Origin: a virus
IMG/VR virus record: IMGVR_UViG_3300046674_000306
Coordinates: 1-55,586 of that record
DNA length: 55,586 bases
Reading direction: 5' to 3' (one strand)
The notes under the pieces are model-generated. The model was not told the DNA's origin. It did not search any database and saw only the letters and a program-made list of their open reading frames with translations. Shown here piece by piece: positions 39,252 to 49,100 of this stretch; positions within the stretch are counted from its first letter, which is position 1; each line of letters starts with the position of its first letter. Position numbers and translations under genes: made by a program.

Positions 39252-39641
39252 TTACGAACGCTTGTCGTTGGCGGCCAGAAGCGTCTGTAGAGTGCTCGTC
39301 GTGGTTACGAGCACGTCATACAAGCCTTTGTCGCCAAGAGCGCCGGGATGGGCCGCAAGGAAGGTCTTCAGCGTGTTGCGCGCATCGATCCCCTTGTTGA
39401 TCGCCGGGATGATGCTGCCCTGGATAACTGCGTCATTGCAGCCAACAGGCGTCGGGTTAGGCGTGCAATATGTCACGTAGCCGGCGGCGGCCGTTTCAAC
39501 GACGTTGAAGGCGTTCGCGGCGACATAGATTGACTTGGCCGGAACCGTCGAAGTGGTGACGGCGTCGTAGGCCGTCTGAATGTTAGCGCACGAGCCGAGT
39601 GTCAGGCACAGGGCTACGGCGGCGTATCCAATGGATCGCAT
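39252..39641 (-). CDS. Lipoprotein of the lysis cluster
   Basis: A 129-aa protein with a type II signal (YAAVALCLTLGSC, lipobox LGSC at about residue 18). The mature part is helical with two further Cys (YCTPNPTPVGC). It lies between the endolysin and holin-like genes, so it may be an outer-membrane lysis accessory (spanin-like) or a superinfection-exclusion lipoprotein. Confidence 0.75.
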   Translation of the reverse strand: MRSIGYAAVALCLTLGSCANIQTAYDAVTTSTVPAKSIYVAANAFNVVETAAAGYVTYCTPNPTPVGCNDAVIQGSIIPAINKGIDARNTLKTFLAAHPGALGDKGLYDVLVTTTSTLQTLLAANDKRS

Positions 39642-39669
39642 GGGAGGATTCCTTTGATTGATGGGAGGG

Positions 39670-40098
39670 TTAAGGCGTTAGAAACTGCTGGCGTTCGGCC
39701 TTGCGACGGCCGGTCAATTCTTTTTGTTTGACCCAAACTAGAAACTGGTCTGCCGCTCCAGCAAAATCATGGGCGTTTAATTTCTTCAGCAAAGTGGATT
39801 TGCGGAAGGCCGTGCCGCCGATGTTGAAAACAAACGAGACAAGGGCGTCGAACTGGTTCTGAGTAAGAGGCACATTGACTGCGGAATTCACATCATTTTC
39901 GACGGAGACCAGATCACGCGACAGGATTTCGTCAGATTGCTCTGCGGTGATTTTCATCCCCGGCGTGACGATGGGAGGACCGGCTGCCGAGGTGTGTCCT
40001 ACACCTATGGTTAAAACTGAAACGCTATCTCGATATGCGGTGAGTATATTTCCCTCACGTTTCGAAATAGCGGCACGACCTGAAGCGCTCGTTTTCAT
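39670..40098 (-). CDS. Endolysin, T4-type lysozyme (GH24)
   Basis: A 142-aa lysozyme. The catalytic triad spacing matches T4 lysozyme: Glu15 (KREGNIL), Asp24 (AYRDSV) and Thr30 (LTIGVGHT), giving E-N8-D-N5-T. NQFDALVSFVFNIGGTAFRK is the conserved second block. It cleaves peptidoglycan between MurNAc and GlcNAc. No signal peptide is present, so release should need a holin. Confidence 0.95.
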   Translation of the reverse strand: MKTSASGRAAISKREGNILTAYRDSVSVLTIGVGHTSAAGPPIVTPGMKITAEQSDEILSRDLVSVENDVNSAVNVPLTQNQFDALVSFVFNIGGTAFRKSTLLKKLNAHDFAGAADQFLVWVKQKELTGRRKAERQQFLTP

Positions 40099-40152
40099 AG
40101 GAAAACTCCATTGCGTTATTGATAACCGACGCAGTCATGATATGATCCCCTC

Positions 40153-40824
40153 ATGACAAAGAACCCGAGACTTATAGATTTGAGTGGCCAGCGCTTTGGC
40201 GGCTGGGCCGTACTGAGCAAGAGCGGCAATACACCTGGCGGAGGTGCTCTTTGGCTTTGCAAATGCGACTGCGGCACGGAGCGATCTGTCCTCGGTGCTG
40301 ATCTCCGAAAGGGAAAATCAACGAATTGCGGATGCGTCGGCTACGCGCGGATTGGGGCCCTAAGGCGAACGCATGCTTCCAGTGGTACCCGGCTTCATCG
40401 CATATGGAAGAACATGCGAAAGCGGTGCTTGAACCCGAATGACCCGGGCTTCGAGAATTATGGTGGTCGCGGCATTATGATTTGCCCCGAATGGAACAAT
40501 TTTACCGCCTTCAGTGAGTGGTCTGGCAACGCAGGTTATGCGGGCAACCTATCGATCGAGCGACTTGACGTTAACGGAAACTACGAGCCAACGAATTGCG
40601 TTTGGGCGACCGCTCAGGCTCAAAATGAAAATCGGAGATTTGTGGCTAAGGCTCCAAATGGTCGTTTATGGGTTCATATTGCTCGCGACAACGGTATCTC
40701 AAACGCAGCTTATCGGTCTCGCCTCACGGATGGGTGGTCCTATCATGAAGCATCGACTTGGCCGATGGGTAAGAAGCACAAAGAAAACCCTCGGAATAAT
40801 AAGGGTCAGTATCAAGCGTCATAA
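40153..40824 (+). CDS. Free-standing homing-endonuclease-like protein (YGGRGI family)
   Basis: A 223-aa protein with an N-terminal zinc-ribbon-like part (CKCDCG ... NCGCVG, about residues 37-66), a central core (WKNMRKRCLNPND, YGGRGIMICPEW, SIERLDVNGNYEPTNCVWAT; about 85-160) and a C-terminal DNA-binding repeat region. I recognise this as a widespread phage mobile-endonuclease type, but the nuclease fold is not certain. It lies on the plus strand between minus-strand endolysin and a membrane gene, with its own ATG. A paralogue is at 54.8 kb. Confidence 0.75.
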   Translation: MTKNPRLIDLSGQRFGGWAVLSKSGNTPGGGALWLCKCDCGTERSVLGADLRKGKSTNCGCVGYARIGALRRTHASSGTRLHRIWKNMRKRCLNPNDPGFENYGGRGIMICPEWNNFTAFSEWSGNAGYAGNLSIERLDVNGNYEPTNCVWATAQAQNENRRFVAKAPNGRLWVHIARDNGISNAAYRSRLTDGWSYHEASTWPMGKKHKENPRNNKGQYQAS

Positions 40825-40958
40825 GGATATTTCCTTCGCGCAACGCGATTGCCTTCCGACCCGCTGGGCTGGTTTTCATTTGGCATTCCTTTTATTAATT
40901 CAGTTGATCGCTGGGAAATTCGCTTTTAAGTAGATCGACCAAACATGGGACGGTGAAA

Positions 40959-41243
40959 ATGATTACTGCAAACGACGCGATGATGCTGCGATCCGAACTG
41001 CGGGAAATGGTATTTCCTGCTCATCGGTTTATCCGGTGCATCGGCTATTTCGTGGTTTCCCATCTGCTGCTGTCGATCAACAGTTATGGCGTTGGCCATC
41101 AAACCATAATCCCGATCATCCTTGCTATCCTCGCGGCCGGGTCGTCCAGCGCCCGCATCGCCCAGTTGGTGATTGCGATCCTAGCGATTATGACGGCAAT
41201 CCCGGTTGATGTTCTGCGTACAATCGCAGCAACGTTCCAATAA
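40959..41243 (+). CDS. Small membrane protein
   Basis: A 94-aa protein (MITANDAMMLRSELREMVFP...) with hydrophobic segments at about residues 31-46 (GYFVVSHLLLSINSYG) and 50-87 (IIPIILAILAAGSSS ... LVIAILAIMTAIPV). ATG 40959 has GGGACGG upstream. It faces the convergent tailspike gene, ending 1 nt before it. A lysis accessory or superinfection-exclusion role is possible. Upstream 40825-40952 hold nothing clear. Confidence 0.6.
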   Translation: MITANDAMMLRSELREMVFPAHRFIRCIGYFVVSHLLLSINSYGVGHQTIIPIILAILAAGSSSARIAQLVIAILAIMTAIPVDVLRTIAATFQ

Positions 41244-41244
41244 T

Positions 41245-42531
41245 CTAGGCGGCGACGGTCACGTTCGGACTGCAATTGACAAGCGGCGTGGTGACAGTGT
41301 CGTATTCGTTATGCCCAACGTGCCCGGACGTCCCGACATCCAGGGAAATGCCGGTACTCGCGCCGCCAAACGACTTGAGTAGATTGTCCGATATCGTCAG
41401 TTTCTTGCAACTATAGGCGGCAATCCCGATGCCTGCGAACTGCAGAATGTTGTTGGTGACGATCGCCCTTGAAATGAAGCCGGAATTGTCGTCCAGAGAA
41501 ATTATCGGGTTTACCATCGCGCCGGCGAATTCATTGCCGTTGATGATGACTTTATCGAACGTAGCCAGTGACCCCGGCTCGCGGCGCAGCATGATCGCGC
41601 CATTGATCTGGTTCTCAAACGAATTTCCCTCAATTATGAGAACCGACGTTGACCCTGCGGCTGTTCCGATGAGATCCAGTTGATAGGCGTAGGAGGCTCG
41701 ACCGCCCTTATTACCGATGATCCTCGCACCGCCGGCATTGTATTGAATGATCCCGGCGCTGGCCGTGGCAATGGCGGTATCCCATGTATTTCCGTGGATG
41801 TAGTGATCACCGTTATCAGGGTAATCGGTGTTGAGGATTGCCAGGAAAACGCTGGCGAAGTTGGTGGAGAAATTCCCTGAAACCTCGGCTATCGTCGATC
41901 TGGCAAGAAAAATGTCGCGAAAGCCACCCTGAAAGACGTTGTGGCTTATCTTCGGCTTGTAAGTGACGCTACCAACCGGTGCATCCACATAAATCGTTGC
42001 TTCTGCCGTCCTGGTCACCGTGGCTAGATAGTGAATTCCGGAATATTCCGCTCCAAGCTGGGTGCAGGAAGTGATTATCCGGTTGGTCGGGTGGGTAATA
42101 AAGAGCCGGCAGGCCCAGCCTGTCCCGTAGCCGCAAAGGCCAAAATTGAACGTGTGGCCGCCCAAGACCGGGCCGCTCGGCGGGATGCCGGTGGTAGCAA
42201 AGCCGAACGTCGTCGGCCGGATATAGGCGCAGCGGCCCTTGGCGTTGCTATAGCTGGCGAGCGCCTCGAAAGCTGCAGTATCGTCGGTTGCCGTCCCGTT
42301 ATCCACGCCACCAAACTGGAGGATATGCGGAAAATCCTCGCGAAGCTCCCACCATGCACCATCGGCGGATTGCACCTTGCCGGCATGGTTTGGCTGAGAA
42401 CATGGACCAACGTAAAGCCCACCGCCGCCATCGCCGATTGTCACGCAACCGTAGGTCTGAATTGCACCCGCCCCAGCCGGAGGGCATAGAGACGCTATCG
42501 CGGCAAGCGTGGCAACGAGAATGGTACTCAA
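41245..42531 (-). CDS. Tailspike, right-handed beta-helix
   Basis: A 428-aa protein. The N-terminal region resembles a tail-attachment segment (TYGCVTIGDGGGGLYV, then QSADGAWWELRE), followed by FGGVDNGTATDDTAAFEAL, the usual start of pectate-lyase-type beta-helices. Then come irregular repeats rich in N-x-F/I turns (HNVFQGGF, GNSFENQ, GNEFAG, NNILQFAG). It probably binds and degrades host surface polysaccharide. ATGA-coupled to the 66-aa gene. Confidence 0.85.
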   Translation of the reverse strand: MSTILVATLAAIASLCPPAGAGAIQTYGCVTIGDGGGGLYVGPCSQPNHAGKVQSADGAWWELREDFPHILQFGGVDNGTATDDTAAFEALASYSNAKGRCAYIRPTTFGFATTGIPPSGPVLGGHTFNFGLCGYGTGWACRLFITHPTNRIITSCTQLGAEYSGIHYLATVTRTAEATIYVDAPVGSVTYKPKISHNVFQGGFRDIFLARSTIAEVSGNFSTNFASVFLAILNTDYPDNGDHYIHGNTWDTAIATASAGIIQYNAGGARIIGNKGGRASYAYQLDLIGTAAGSTSVLIIEGNSFENQINGAIMLRREPGSLATFDKVIINGNEFAGAMVNPIISLDDNSGFISRAIVTNNILQFAGIGIAAYSCKKLTISDNLLKSFGGASTGISLDVGTSGHVGHNEYDTVTTPLVNCSPNVTVAA

Positions 42532-42728
42532 AGTTTCGCCGCAGCATCGAAAAATGCGCCAATCTGGTCGTCGCTAAGCCCCATGGCGATAAGCTGTGAC
42601 TTGGTCTGTTGCTCAGACACTTGTGCCATGGATAAGGGGGATTGATCGAACGCTTTCTGCGCCTCAAGAAGCTCCGCTTCCTGCTCTGACGTAGCCGCAA
42701 TAACAACCCCGTCAATCATGATTTCCAT
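42528..42728 (-). CDS. Small tail-module protein
   Basis: A 66-aa acidic protein (MEIMIDGVVIAATSEQEAEL...) with a helical C-terminal half. It lies between the tail-fibre and tailspike genes with ATGA coupling to the latter. Small proteins here can be fibre chaperones or the last part of an adapter; the role is inferred. Confidence 0.65.
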   Translation of the reverse strand: MEIMIDGVVIAATSEQEAELLEAQKAFDQSPLSMAQVSEQQTKSQLIAMGLSDDQIGAFFDAAAKL

Positions 42729-42730
42729 GG

Positions 42731-43513
42731 TCAGCCCCTCATTCCTTCGAGAATAATGCGACCTGTCATGGTCGACGCTCCGCTCAGAAACCGCAACGCA
42801 TTGCGAGCAGCTACTCCATCCTCGGATGCGACTGTCATTGTCTGAAACAGCGTCGCGTTTGATTCCGTGTAATTGGTAATCAGCGAACGTGACCGTTCCG
42901 CTTTATTGAAACTGCCGATCACAATCATAAATTCAGCACCATTGATGACGGTATTGTTGGCTGCGGTGCCGCCTGTCACTTTAACAAATGTTGTCGTGGC
43001 CAGCGCTGCTGAGACGGTGGCTCCGGTAGACGCCTGTATTTGGGAGCGGTATGAGCTAGCCCCGGATATCCAGGTTGAGCCATTGTCGGTGCTGAATTGC
43101 ATACCGAGTTCACCAAGCACGGATGGATAGAGGAATCCGTGAATGCGCAATCTCTCGAACGCCGAAAGATTGGTGAAGACGACGGCGGCTGCCGATGGCG
43201 TGACGTAGCTAATAGGTTCCCATATTCCCAACGTGGCGTTTGCATCCGGCATGCGTACCGTTCGGTTAGTCGCCGTCGTAAGTCCGGATAGATCCCATGT
43301 CACTGTTTTCGTCGGGTCGGCCGAATCCGAAGCTTGAGCAGGGAAAGCCCCTTGCGTTCCGCCAGTGCCGCCAGCTACCTTTGGCCGAGGCGTGTTCGCA
43401 TCGGCCGCGAGGTCATCGATGACAGAGTTGAACGGGCCAGACGCTATCGTGGTATTGGGGACTGCGGTTGTCCCCGCTGGCTTTGAGTATACTCCCGACC
43501 CATTTCTAGGCAT
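42731..43513 (-). CDS. Tail fibre / head-binding protein
   Basis: A 260-aa protein opening MPRNGSGVYSKPAGTTAVPN, then SGPFNSVIDDLAAD, a signature of phage tail-fibre N-termini that attach to the tail. The remainder is beta-rich with T/S/N content (GELGMQFSTDNGSTWISGAS). It probably anchors the tailspike encoded next. Confidence 0.82.
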   Translation of the reverse strand: MPRNGSGVYSKPAGTTAVPNTTIASGPFNSVIDDLAADANTPRPKVAGGTGGTQGAFPAQASDSADPTKTVTWDLSGLTTATNRTVRMPDANATLGIWEPISYVTPSAAAVVFTNLSAFERLRIHGFLYPSVLGELGMQFSTDNGSTWISGASSYRSQIQASTGATVSAALATTTFVKVTGGTAANNTVINGAEFMIVIGSFNKAERSRSLITNYTESNATLFQTMTVASEDGVAARNALRFLSGASTMTGRIILEGMRG

Positions 43514-43542
43514 TCACAATTCCACTTCCATTTCTCGGAACG

Positions 43543-43569
43543 AAAAAGGCCCCCGGTGAAGGGAGCCTT
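43543..43569 (-). terminator. Intrinsic terminator upstream of tail-fibre gene
   Basis: On the minus strand AAGGCTCCC/GGGGGCCTT (43561-43569 with 43546-43554) forms a 9-bp stem with a 6-nt loop and is followed by TTTTT. It would end transcripts from the ejection-protein operon just before the tail-fibre operon. It resembles the 6.0 kb hairpin. Confidence 0.75.
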
Positions 43570-43660
43570 GCCTATAATTATCCTTGGTGATGATGCCCGA
43601 GGGCTACTCGACTTTTACGCGACTGCGCGTATTCTTCCCTCAATCATTAAGGGGAGTTTC

Positions 43661-44011
43661 ATGAAACGCCTTAGCTCTGCCGTCGCCGCCTTATCTCTTC
43701 TTGCCCTTTCGGGCTGCATCGCCGAACAACCGGCGACTGGCGATACGCTCGCCAAGATCGACAATCAGTGCAAAGCCTATGGTTTTAAGCCAGGAACCGA
43801 CCAGTTTTCAGGCTGCATCCTTCAACTCGATCAAAACCGGATAGCGTCCAATCGGCAGGCAAGGACCGCACTTGGCCAAGCCATGAGCGATACCGGCGCG
43901 CAGATGCAACAGAATGCCGCTAACCAACAGATGATAAATGCTGCGAACCGGCCATTGAATTGCACGTCCACGCCATCATATGGTGGGGCAGTCCGAACGA
44001 GTTGCTATTGA
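43661..44011 (+). CDS. Plus-strand lipoprotein
   Basis: A 116-aa protein with a strong signal and lipobox (AALSLLALSGC, Cys at about residue 18); AAGGGGAG precedes ATG 43661. The mature part is polar, Gln/Asn-rich with spaced Cys residues (CKAYGF, GCILQL, CTSTP, SCY). It is convergent with the large late operon, so it is probably expressed separately, perhaps in the lysogen. Possibly exclusion or host-surface related; also compatible with an o-spanin. Confidence 0.75.
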   Translation: MKRLSSAVAALSLLALSGCIAEQPATGDTLAKIDNQCKAYGFKPGTDQFSGCILQLDQNRIASNRQARTALGQAMSDTGAQMQQNAANQQMINAANRPLNCTSTPSYGGAVRTSCY

Positions 44012-44244
44012 TGATCCGTCTCATCCAAATCACGTGCATCGCAGCGACCGTCGCGATCCTTTACGCTATCAGACGAACATTCTCTGCGTTGGCAGATTGG
44101 GGCGGCCCTTCATGGGTTGATGGCTTCCTATGCGGGGCCGCTTTTGTTGTAGGCTTATATTTACTCATCTGCTGGATGGACCCCTCATCGAGACCCCGCG
44201 GTAGCACTTCCAAGCATCAAGGCCCGAACGATCGGATCGGCTAA
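44011..44244 (+). CDS. Small two-pass membrane protein
   Basis: A 77-aa protein whose ATG overlaps the lipoprotein stop (TGATG), so the two are co-translated. Two membrane segments (LIQITCIAATVAILYAI, about residues 4-20, and GFLCGAAFVVGLYLLICWM, about 37-55) precede a polar tail. Its end overlaps the ejection-protein gene on the other strand by 60 bp. Function unknown; a membrane partner of the lipoprotein. Confidence 0.65.
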   Translation: MIRLIQITCIAATVAILYAIRRTFSALADWGGPSWVDGFLCGAAFVVGLYLLICWMDPSSRPRGSTSKHQGPNDRIG

Positions 44245-46164
44245 ACGTGGGGTTTGAGCCGGAGCCCGAGCAAGGGCTTGGACGACCGCTCCTCGATTGC
44301 TTGCGAGAATGTCGGCTAGTGCCGCATTTGTCGCCTGATTGCGACCAGCCAGAATAGAAGCGCCAATCTTCCCGCCGATCTTGACGCCAGCGCTCCTAAG
44401 CGCTCCCAAGATCCCGCCAGCAGCGTAAGCGTCCCTCATATTGAAGGTCTGCGGACCTCCGCCTAGCTCTCTAATCGCTTCCGTACGTCCTGCTGTGGCA
44501 CTGTTACCGGTGGCGAAGTTTCTCGTCCCGGCAAACGTGCGTTCATTATCAAGAACGTTAAAAAGCTGATCAGCCCGATCCTGGCCAAAGAGTGAAGCGA
44601 GGCGAGATCGGTTCCAATCACCTTCCGATTTTATCAGGGTGTTGAGCCGAGCCACGTCATTGGCATTGTTGCCAAGGATCCTGTCCACTTCTGCTCTGGC
44701 GCCTTGAGACATGCGGAATGGTACAGCAGATGGCCCGATCTGCGTTCCCTGCGGCAAAGCGCCCTGAGCGACCTCATCTGCAAGTTCCGCCGGGCGTGGG
44801 GCAGTCCTGCCGCTATCAAGAACCGTCTGACCGCGCTGTATTGCCTCTCTCTGGCGGGCCAATTCCGCGAATTGAGCATCGACATCTTTGATACCAGGAG
44901 CCGCATTAGCGAGAGTATCATCGACTGACTGCCGCGCGATCGTAAGTTGGCGGATCACCTGAGGATTGGTTTCATCGCTCAACAGCCCGTCGATTGCCTG
45001 CCGCGTTGCAAGGAGCGCCTGTGGGTTCGGGTCAAGTGTGTCCGTACCGGGGATATTGAGATACCCGCGGACTTGTTGAACAGCGCGTTGAGCAGGCCCC
45101 CTCAGATTTGCCGTATTGGCGTCGAGCGCATTCGCCAGCGGTTCCGTATCGACCCGCCGCGCTGCCGCCATGACCGGGTTATAGGCATTGCCAACGGTTC
45201 TTTGATTGGCGTCGATGCCGCTAATGATTTCTGACGGGACGACATTCGGCCCGAGGTTTTGGTCGACCGCCGCGCCAATGCGGGCGTTGGCCCCTGCGTT
45301 TCTGGCATCGAGGGCGCCACGGATGGTCTGCTGGGCTTCGCCTGGCATGTTCGCAAGTGCTGCCGCCTGCCCCTGAAGGTTTGGGCCGAGATCGGCGAAC
45401 ATCCCGTGCGGGCCAAGTTCTTGAAGCTGCGTCTGCATCGCAGCAGGATCAATCCCATCTCGCGCAGCAGCGGCAGCAAGCTTAGATATGGCACCAGGGG
45501 TGGTTCCGGCCGCGCTAGCGGCAGCACCGGCCTGGAAACGATCTACCAAGGCTCTGGCAACGCTGCCGACTGCTTTCCCGACGAGCGGCCCGGCTGCACC
45601 AGTCACTCCGCCAAGAAGAAGACCCTTCTTAATGGCAGATGGGTCGCCGCCAGATCTTACTTCTGCATCGCCGCCGCCAAGACTTGCCCCGGTCAACCCG
45701 GATATAACACTGCGGATGGCAAGCGGGCCTCCACCAGCCCCGAATACCTCTGGGGCTGCCATGATTAGAGGAAGCGTTCCCGCGACAGCACCTCCGACAC
45801 TGCCGACGCCAGTTGCTATCGGGTGAGCAGCCTGTGCGGCGTCCGTAAGGTTTTGAGCAGCCTTTAGTTTATCGTCGTAGCTACCGCCGTCAACCAAGGA
45901 GGATATGCCGGCTGCAGCACGCTGAACGCCACCAAGAGCCGCTGGCCCTATAATGGGTAAACCATTGGCCGCGCCGGTTAGTGCCGCCCCAACGCCACCG
46001 CTGACGCCTGAAGCGCCGGCTTGGGCGTCAAGAAGTGCTGCGCCTTCCTCATAGGACAGGTGACGCCCTACAGGGGGAGAATGCATCACGAAGCCATCAG
46101 GGGGAGCCGGCACCGCCGCCGGCGTCATCGCGAAGCCATCAGGTGGAGGAGGAAGTCCGTTCAT
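44185..46164 (-). CDS. Large ejection/DNA-transfer protein
   Basis: A 659-aa Ala/Gly-rich protein; ATG 46164 overlaps the upstream stop by ATGA (an earlier in-frame ATG lies at 46179). The N-terminus repeats a PPPDGF-type motif twice (PPPPDGFAM, PAPPDGFVM), then comes a hydrophobic Gly-rich region (about residues 100-190) and long helical regions. This is the composition of podovirus internal ejection proteins that form the channel for DNA. Function inferred from size, composition and place. Confidence 0.72.
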   Translation of the reverse strand: MNGLPPPPDGFAMTPAAVPAPPDGFVMHSPPVGRHLSYEEGAALLDAQAGASGVSGGVGAALTGAANGLPIIGPAALGGVQRAAAGISSLVDGGSYDDKLKAAQNLTDAAQAAHPIATGVGSVGGAVAGTLPLIMAAPEVFGAGGGPLAIRSVISGLTGASLGGGDAEVRSGGDPSAIKKGLLLGGVTGAAGPLVGKAVGSVARALVDRFQAGAAASAAGTTPGAISKLAAAAARDGIDPAAMQTQLQELGPHGMFADLGPNLQGQAAALANMPGEAQQTIRGALDARNAGANARIGAAVDQNLGPNVVPSEIISGIDANQRTVGNAYNPVMAAARRVDTEPLANALDANTANLRGPAQRAVQQVRGYLNIPGTDTLDPNPQALLATRQAIDGLLSDETNPQVIRQLTIARQSVDDTLANAAPGIKDVDAQFAELARQREAIQRGQTVLDSGRTAPRPAELADEVAQGALPQGTQIGPSAVPFRMSQGARAEVDRILGNNANDVARLNTLIKSEGDWNRSRLASLFGQDRADQLFNVLDNERTFAGTRNFATGNSATAGRTEAIRELGGGPQTFNMRDAYAAGGILGALRSAGVKIGGKIGASILAGRNQATNAALADILASNRGAVVQALARAPAQTPRLADPIVRALMLGSATAGSR

Positions 46165-49100
46165 TGCACCGGTACCCATTGCGTCCCGTCATATTCGACC
46201 GTCTGCCCGGTCTTCGGATTGGTAGCACGAGGGCGCGAAGCTGCAGGGGCAGGAGCTTGCTGCGGGACATAGGTCGGGCCGCCGTCGCGGATCATGCCGT
46301 TGATGGCAAGCCGACGGTTGGCCGCCTTCTGCTTGATCGTGTCTTCGCTATCGCCCGGCTGCGGGAAATACTGCTTGTTGGCGTTGTCGAATTCAGACGG
46401 TGCAATGGCAGCACCCGATTCCCGGCGAAGCTGGGCGTTGATGAAGTCCCGGCGTGCCTGGTCATATTGCTGGTATTTGTCGTTCACCAGCATATTGCCG
46501 ACGAGGGGTATTTTATCGAGGAAAGATTCCTTTGTGTCAGTCCCGACATTGCCGATATCGTCTAGGATGTTCCCGGAAGCCGTCATGCGATCGGCAAAGG
46601 TCATCGCCTTCTTTTCATCGCCATTCGCTGCCTTCGGCCCGGTCAACTGGATAGCACCGTTCGGAACATTGGCAGCGCGCGGGACGACTGTTGGAGCCGG
46701 CTGTGGAGCATTGGCCGGGGGAATAGGAGCCGGAGATGCAGACGAAGCCGTTGGCTGTGCAGGTGCGGCCGGATCATGTGCAAAGATGTCAATCCCCTGG
46801 TTGGTTGGTTGCGGTGCAGGGGCGGCCGGAGGCGAAACAAGCTGCGGCGGCCCTCCATTGGCTGGCTGGCTGACAAGACCCTGAGGGCTCATGAACAGGA
46901 TTTCGCCGTTCGGGCCGGTAATTTGCTTGCCGGCGGCGATCTGCTGGGCCTGATCTGCGGTCAACCTTCCACTGTCCATTTGCCCGTTGAGGGCCTGGCC
47001 TTCGATGGAATCGCCGTTGAAGCGGAAGCCTGGTTTACCACCTGCTTGCACCGCAGAGCGGACTTCACCAGTCTTTTCATTGAACAGCGCGCCGTTGTCG
47101 AGCTTCGTCCATTTACCGGCATCCCCGCCGTCGTAGAGAACTTTCCCCGAAGTCGTGTCAATCACCTTGCCTTCAACAACGGCGGTCTTCGGGTCAGAGA
47201 AGTCAGCGAGAACCTTGCCGGACTGCGGATCGACGAGCCGGTTATTCACCACGACCGGCTTCGCGCCGCTCTGATAAATAGGCTTTGCCTCACCAGTGCG
47301 CTTTTCAGTCCGGATAACCGTGCCATCGGGCAACGTTTCGAAACCATAGTCTGGCAACGGGTTCTTCTGCTGGTCGATCTTGGTCTGCAATTCCTGCACC
47401 TGAAGCTGGCGAAGCGGGTCGTTCTGCTGCTGCTGCTTTTCGAGCATGAATTGGGCGACAGACCGCTGTTCCGGCGTTGCGAACGGATTGGTCAGCACCT
47501 TGAGGATTTGCTGCTGGCTTGGGCCGTTCTGCTGGCCGGTCAGTGCTTGGGCAACAGCGGTCGAAGGAGCGCTTGCTTGACCACTGGCGGCAGATGCACC
47601 CGGAGCGGCCGGAAACGCGCCAGACGGGCCTGCCTGTGGCGCGGCAAGGGCCTGAGCAACGGGGCTGGGAGCCTGCGGAGCGGATGCAGCCTGCGGAGAA
47701 CCGGCAAGAGCATTGGCCACGCTCGAAGGAACAGGCTGGCCACCCAACAGCACCGGCATGATACCCTTGCTCGGGTCTGCGTTCATCAACTGCGGCGAAT
47801 TCTGGAATTCCGGGGGGATTTGCGCCGGGTTTGCGGGCGCTGGCTGGCTGCCGGGAGTGTTCGGGATCGATGCGACATCGACCGGGGCAGACAACGGAGG
47901 GGCTGATGAGGGCTGGCCCTGCTGGGGGGCATACATATCGGCCTGCTGGTTATGCAGGGACTGCGCATAAGCATCGGCGCTTGCGGGGCTATCGAAGACG
48001 CCGAGATTTTGACCGGTCTTGCGATATTGGGCCAAAGCCTCATCATTGCTCATGATGCGGCCGTCATCGGAGACGGTAGGGACAAGAATTTCCTTGCCGT
48101 CCTGGTTGAAGGAGACCGAGCGAACAGTGCTTACGCTGCCATCAGGGTTCTTGACAACAGGACGCTTGGATAGGTCGATATTGCCGGGGGACACGAGGCC
48201 CGGAACGTTCTGCGAAGCCATGGTCACCGGAGGGCGAGCAGCCGTCGTCACCATCGGATCACTATAAGGGGCGGCATCCGGCGCGGGACCGGAGCCAAGC
48301 GCGGCAAGCAGTTGCTGAGGAGAAGCGGACGCAGGATCGATCGGCTGGTTGGCAGCAGGATTGACGGGTGCTGGGGGAAATGGAGCCGCTGGCGCGTTCA
48401 CCTGCGGCTGGGGAGCGCCCATACCGGCCGATGGGTCAAGGCTTGCGACCTGTTGGCCGCCGTTCGTCCCTTGAAAGCGCGGGAGCAGCGATGCAGCCGA
48501 GGCCATGCGCCGTGCCGTCTCGCCGCCGGGCCGGTCATAGCCTGCGAACTTCCATGCATTGTTCATCGCTGCCTGCGCTTCTTCAACGCTCTTGGCGCCG
48601 TTCAGCTTGGCAACAAGGCTCGGGTCTTCCTGAAGAAAGAATTTGGCCTGCGTCTGCGGAGAGATGCTGCCGGGCTGCTCGCCATTGGCTTGGGCGAACT
48701 GCTTCAAGGCGTTCAGACGCTCGTTGCGCCACGACATGATACCGCCGGCTGTGCCTGCCTGTCCGCTCTGCGATGGATCGGCCCATGCAGCATTGGCCTT
48801 GCGCGGATCGAAACTGCTCTCGGCGTTGCCTGTTGCAGCGACAGCAGCGAGGCCATAAGGGTTCGTGATCCCGGATTTCACCGTATCGATGAAGCCGTTA
48901 TACGTGTCATTTTCATTCAACTTGGTGGGCGCGATCGATCCATCAGCCTTTGCCGTCGGCATAGCTCCGCCCGTCGCACCCGGTGTCGATGGAGAACCAC
49001 CGAAACCACTGATCAATGGCGAGAAGTCGGCGTTAGCGGCGCTCTGTCCGGCTGCGTCGGCTTTATCGGCCCTGCGCTCCAGAACATTGGCAACAATGCC

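Noticed and set aside
40514-40933. 139-aa ORF overlapping the endonuclease gene
   Set aside because: Most of it is a shadow of the YGGRGI protein; only the last 35 residues are free and hydrophobic, with no start of their own.
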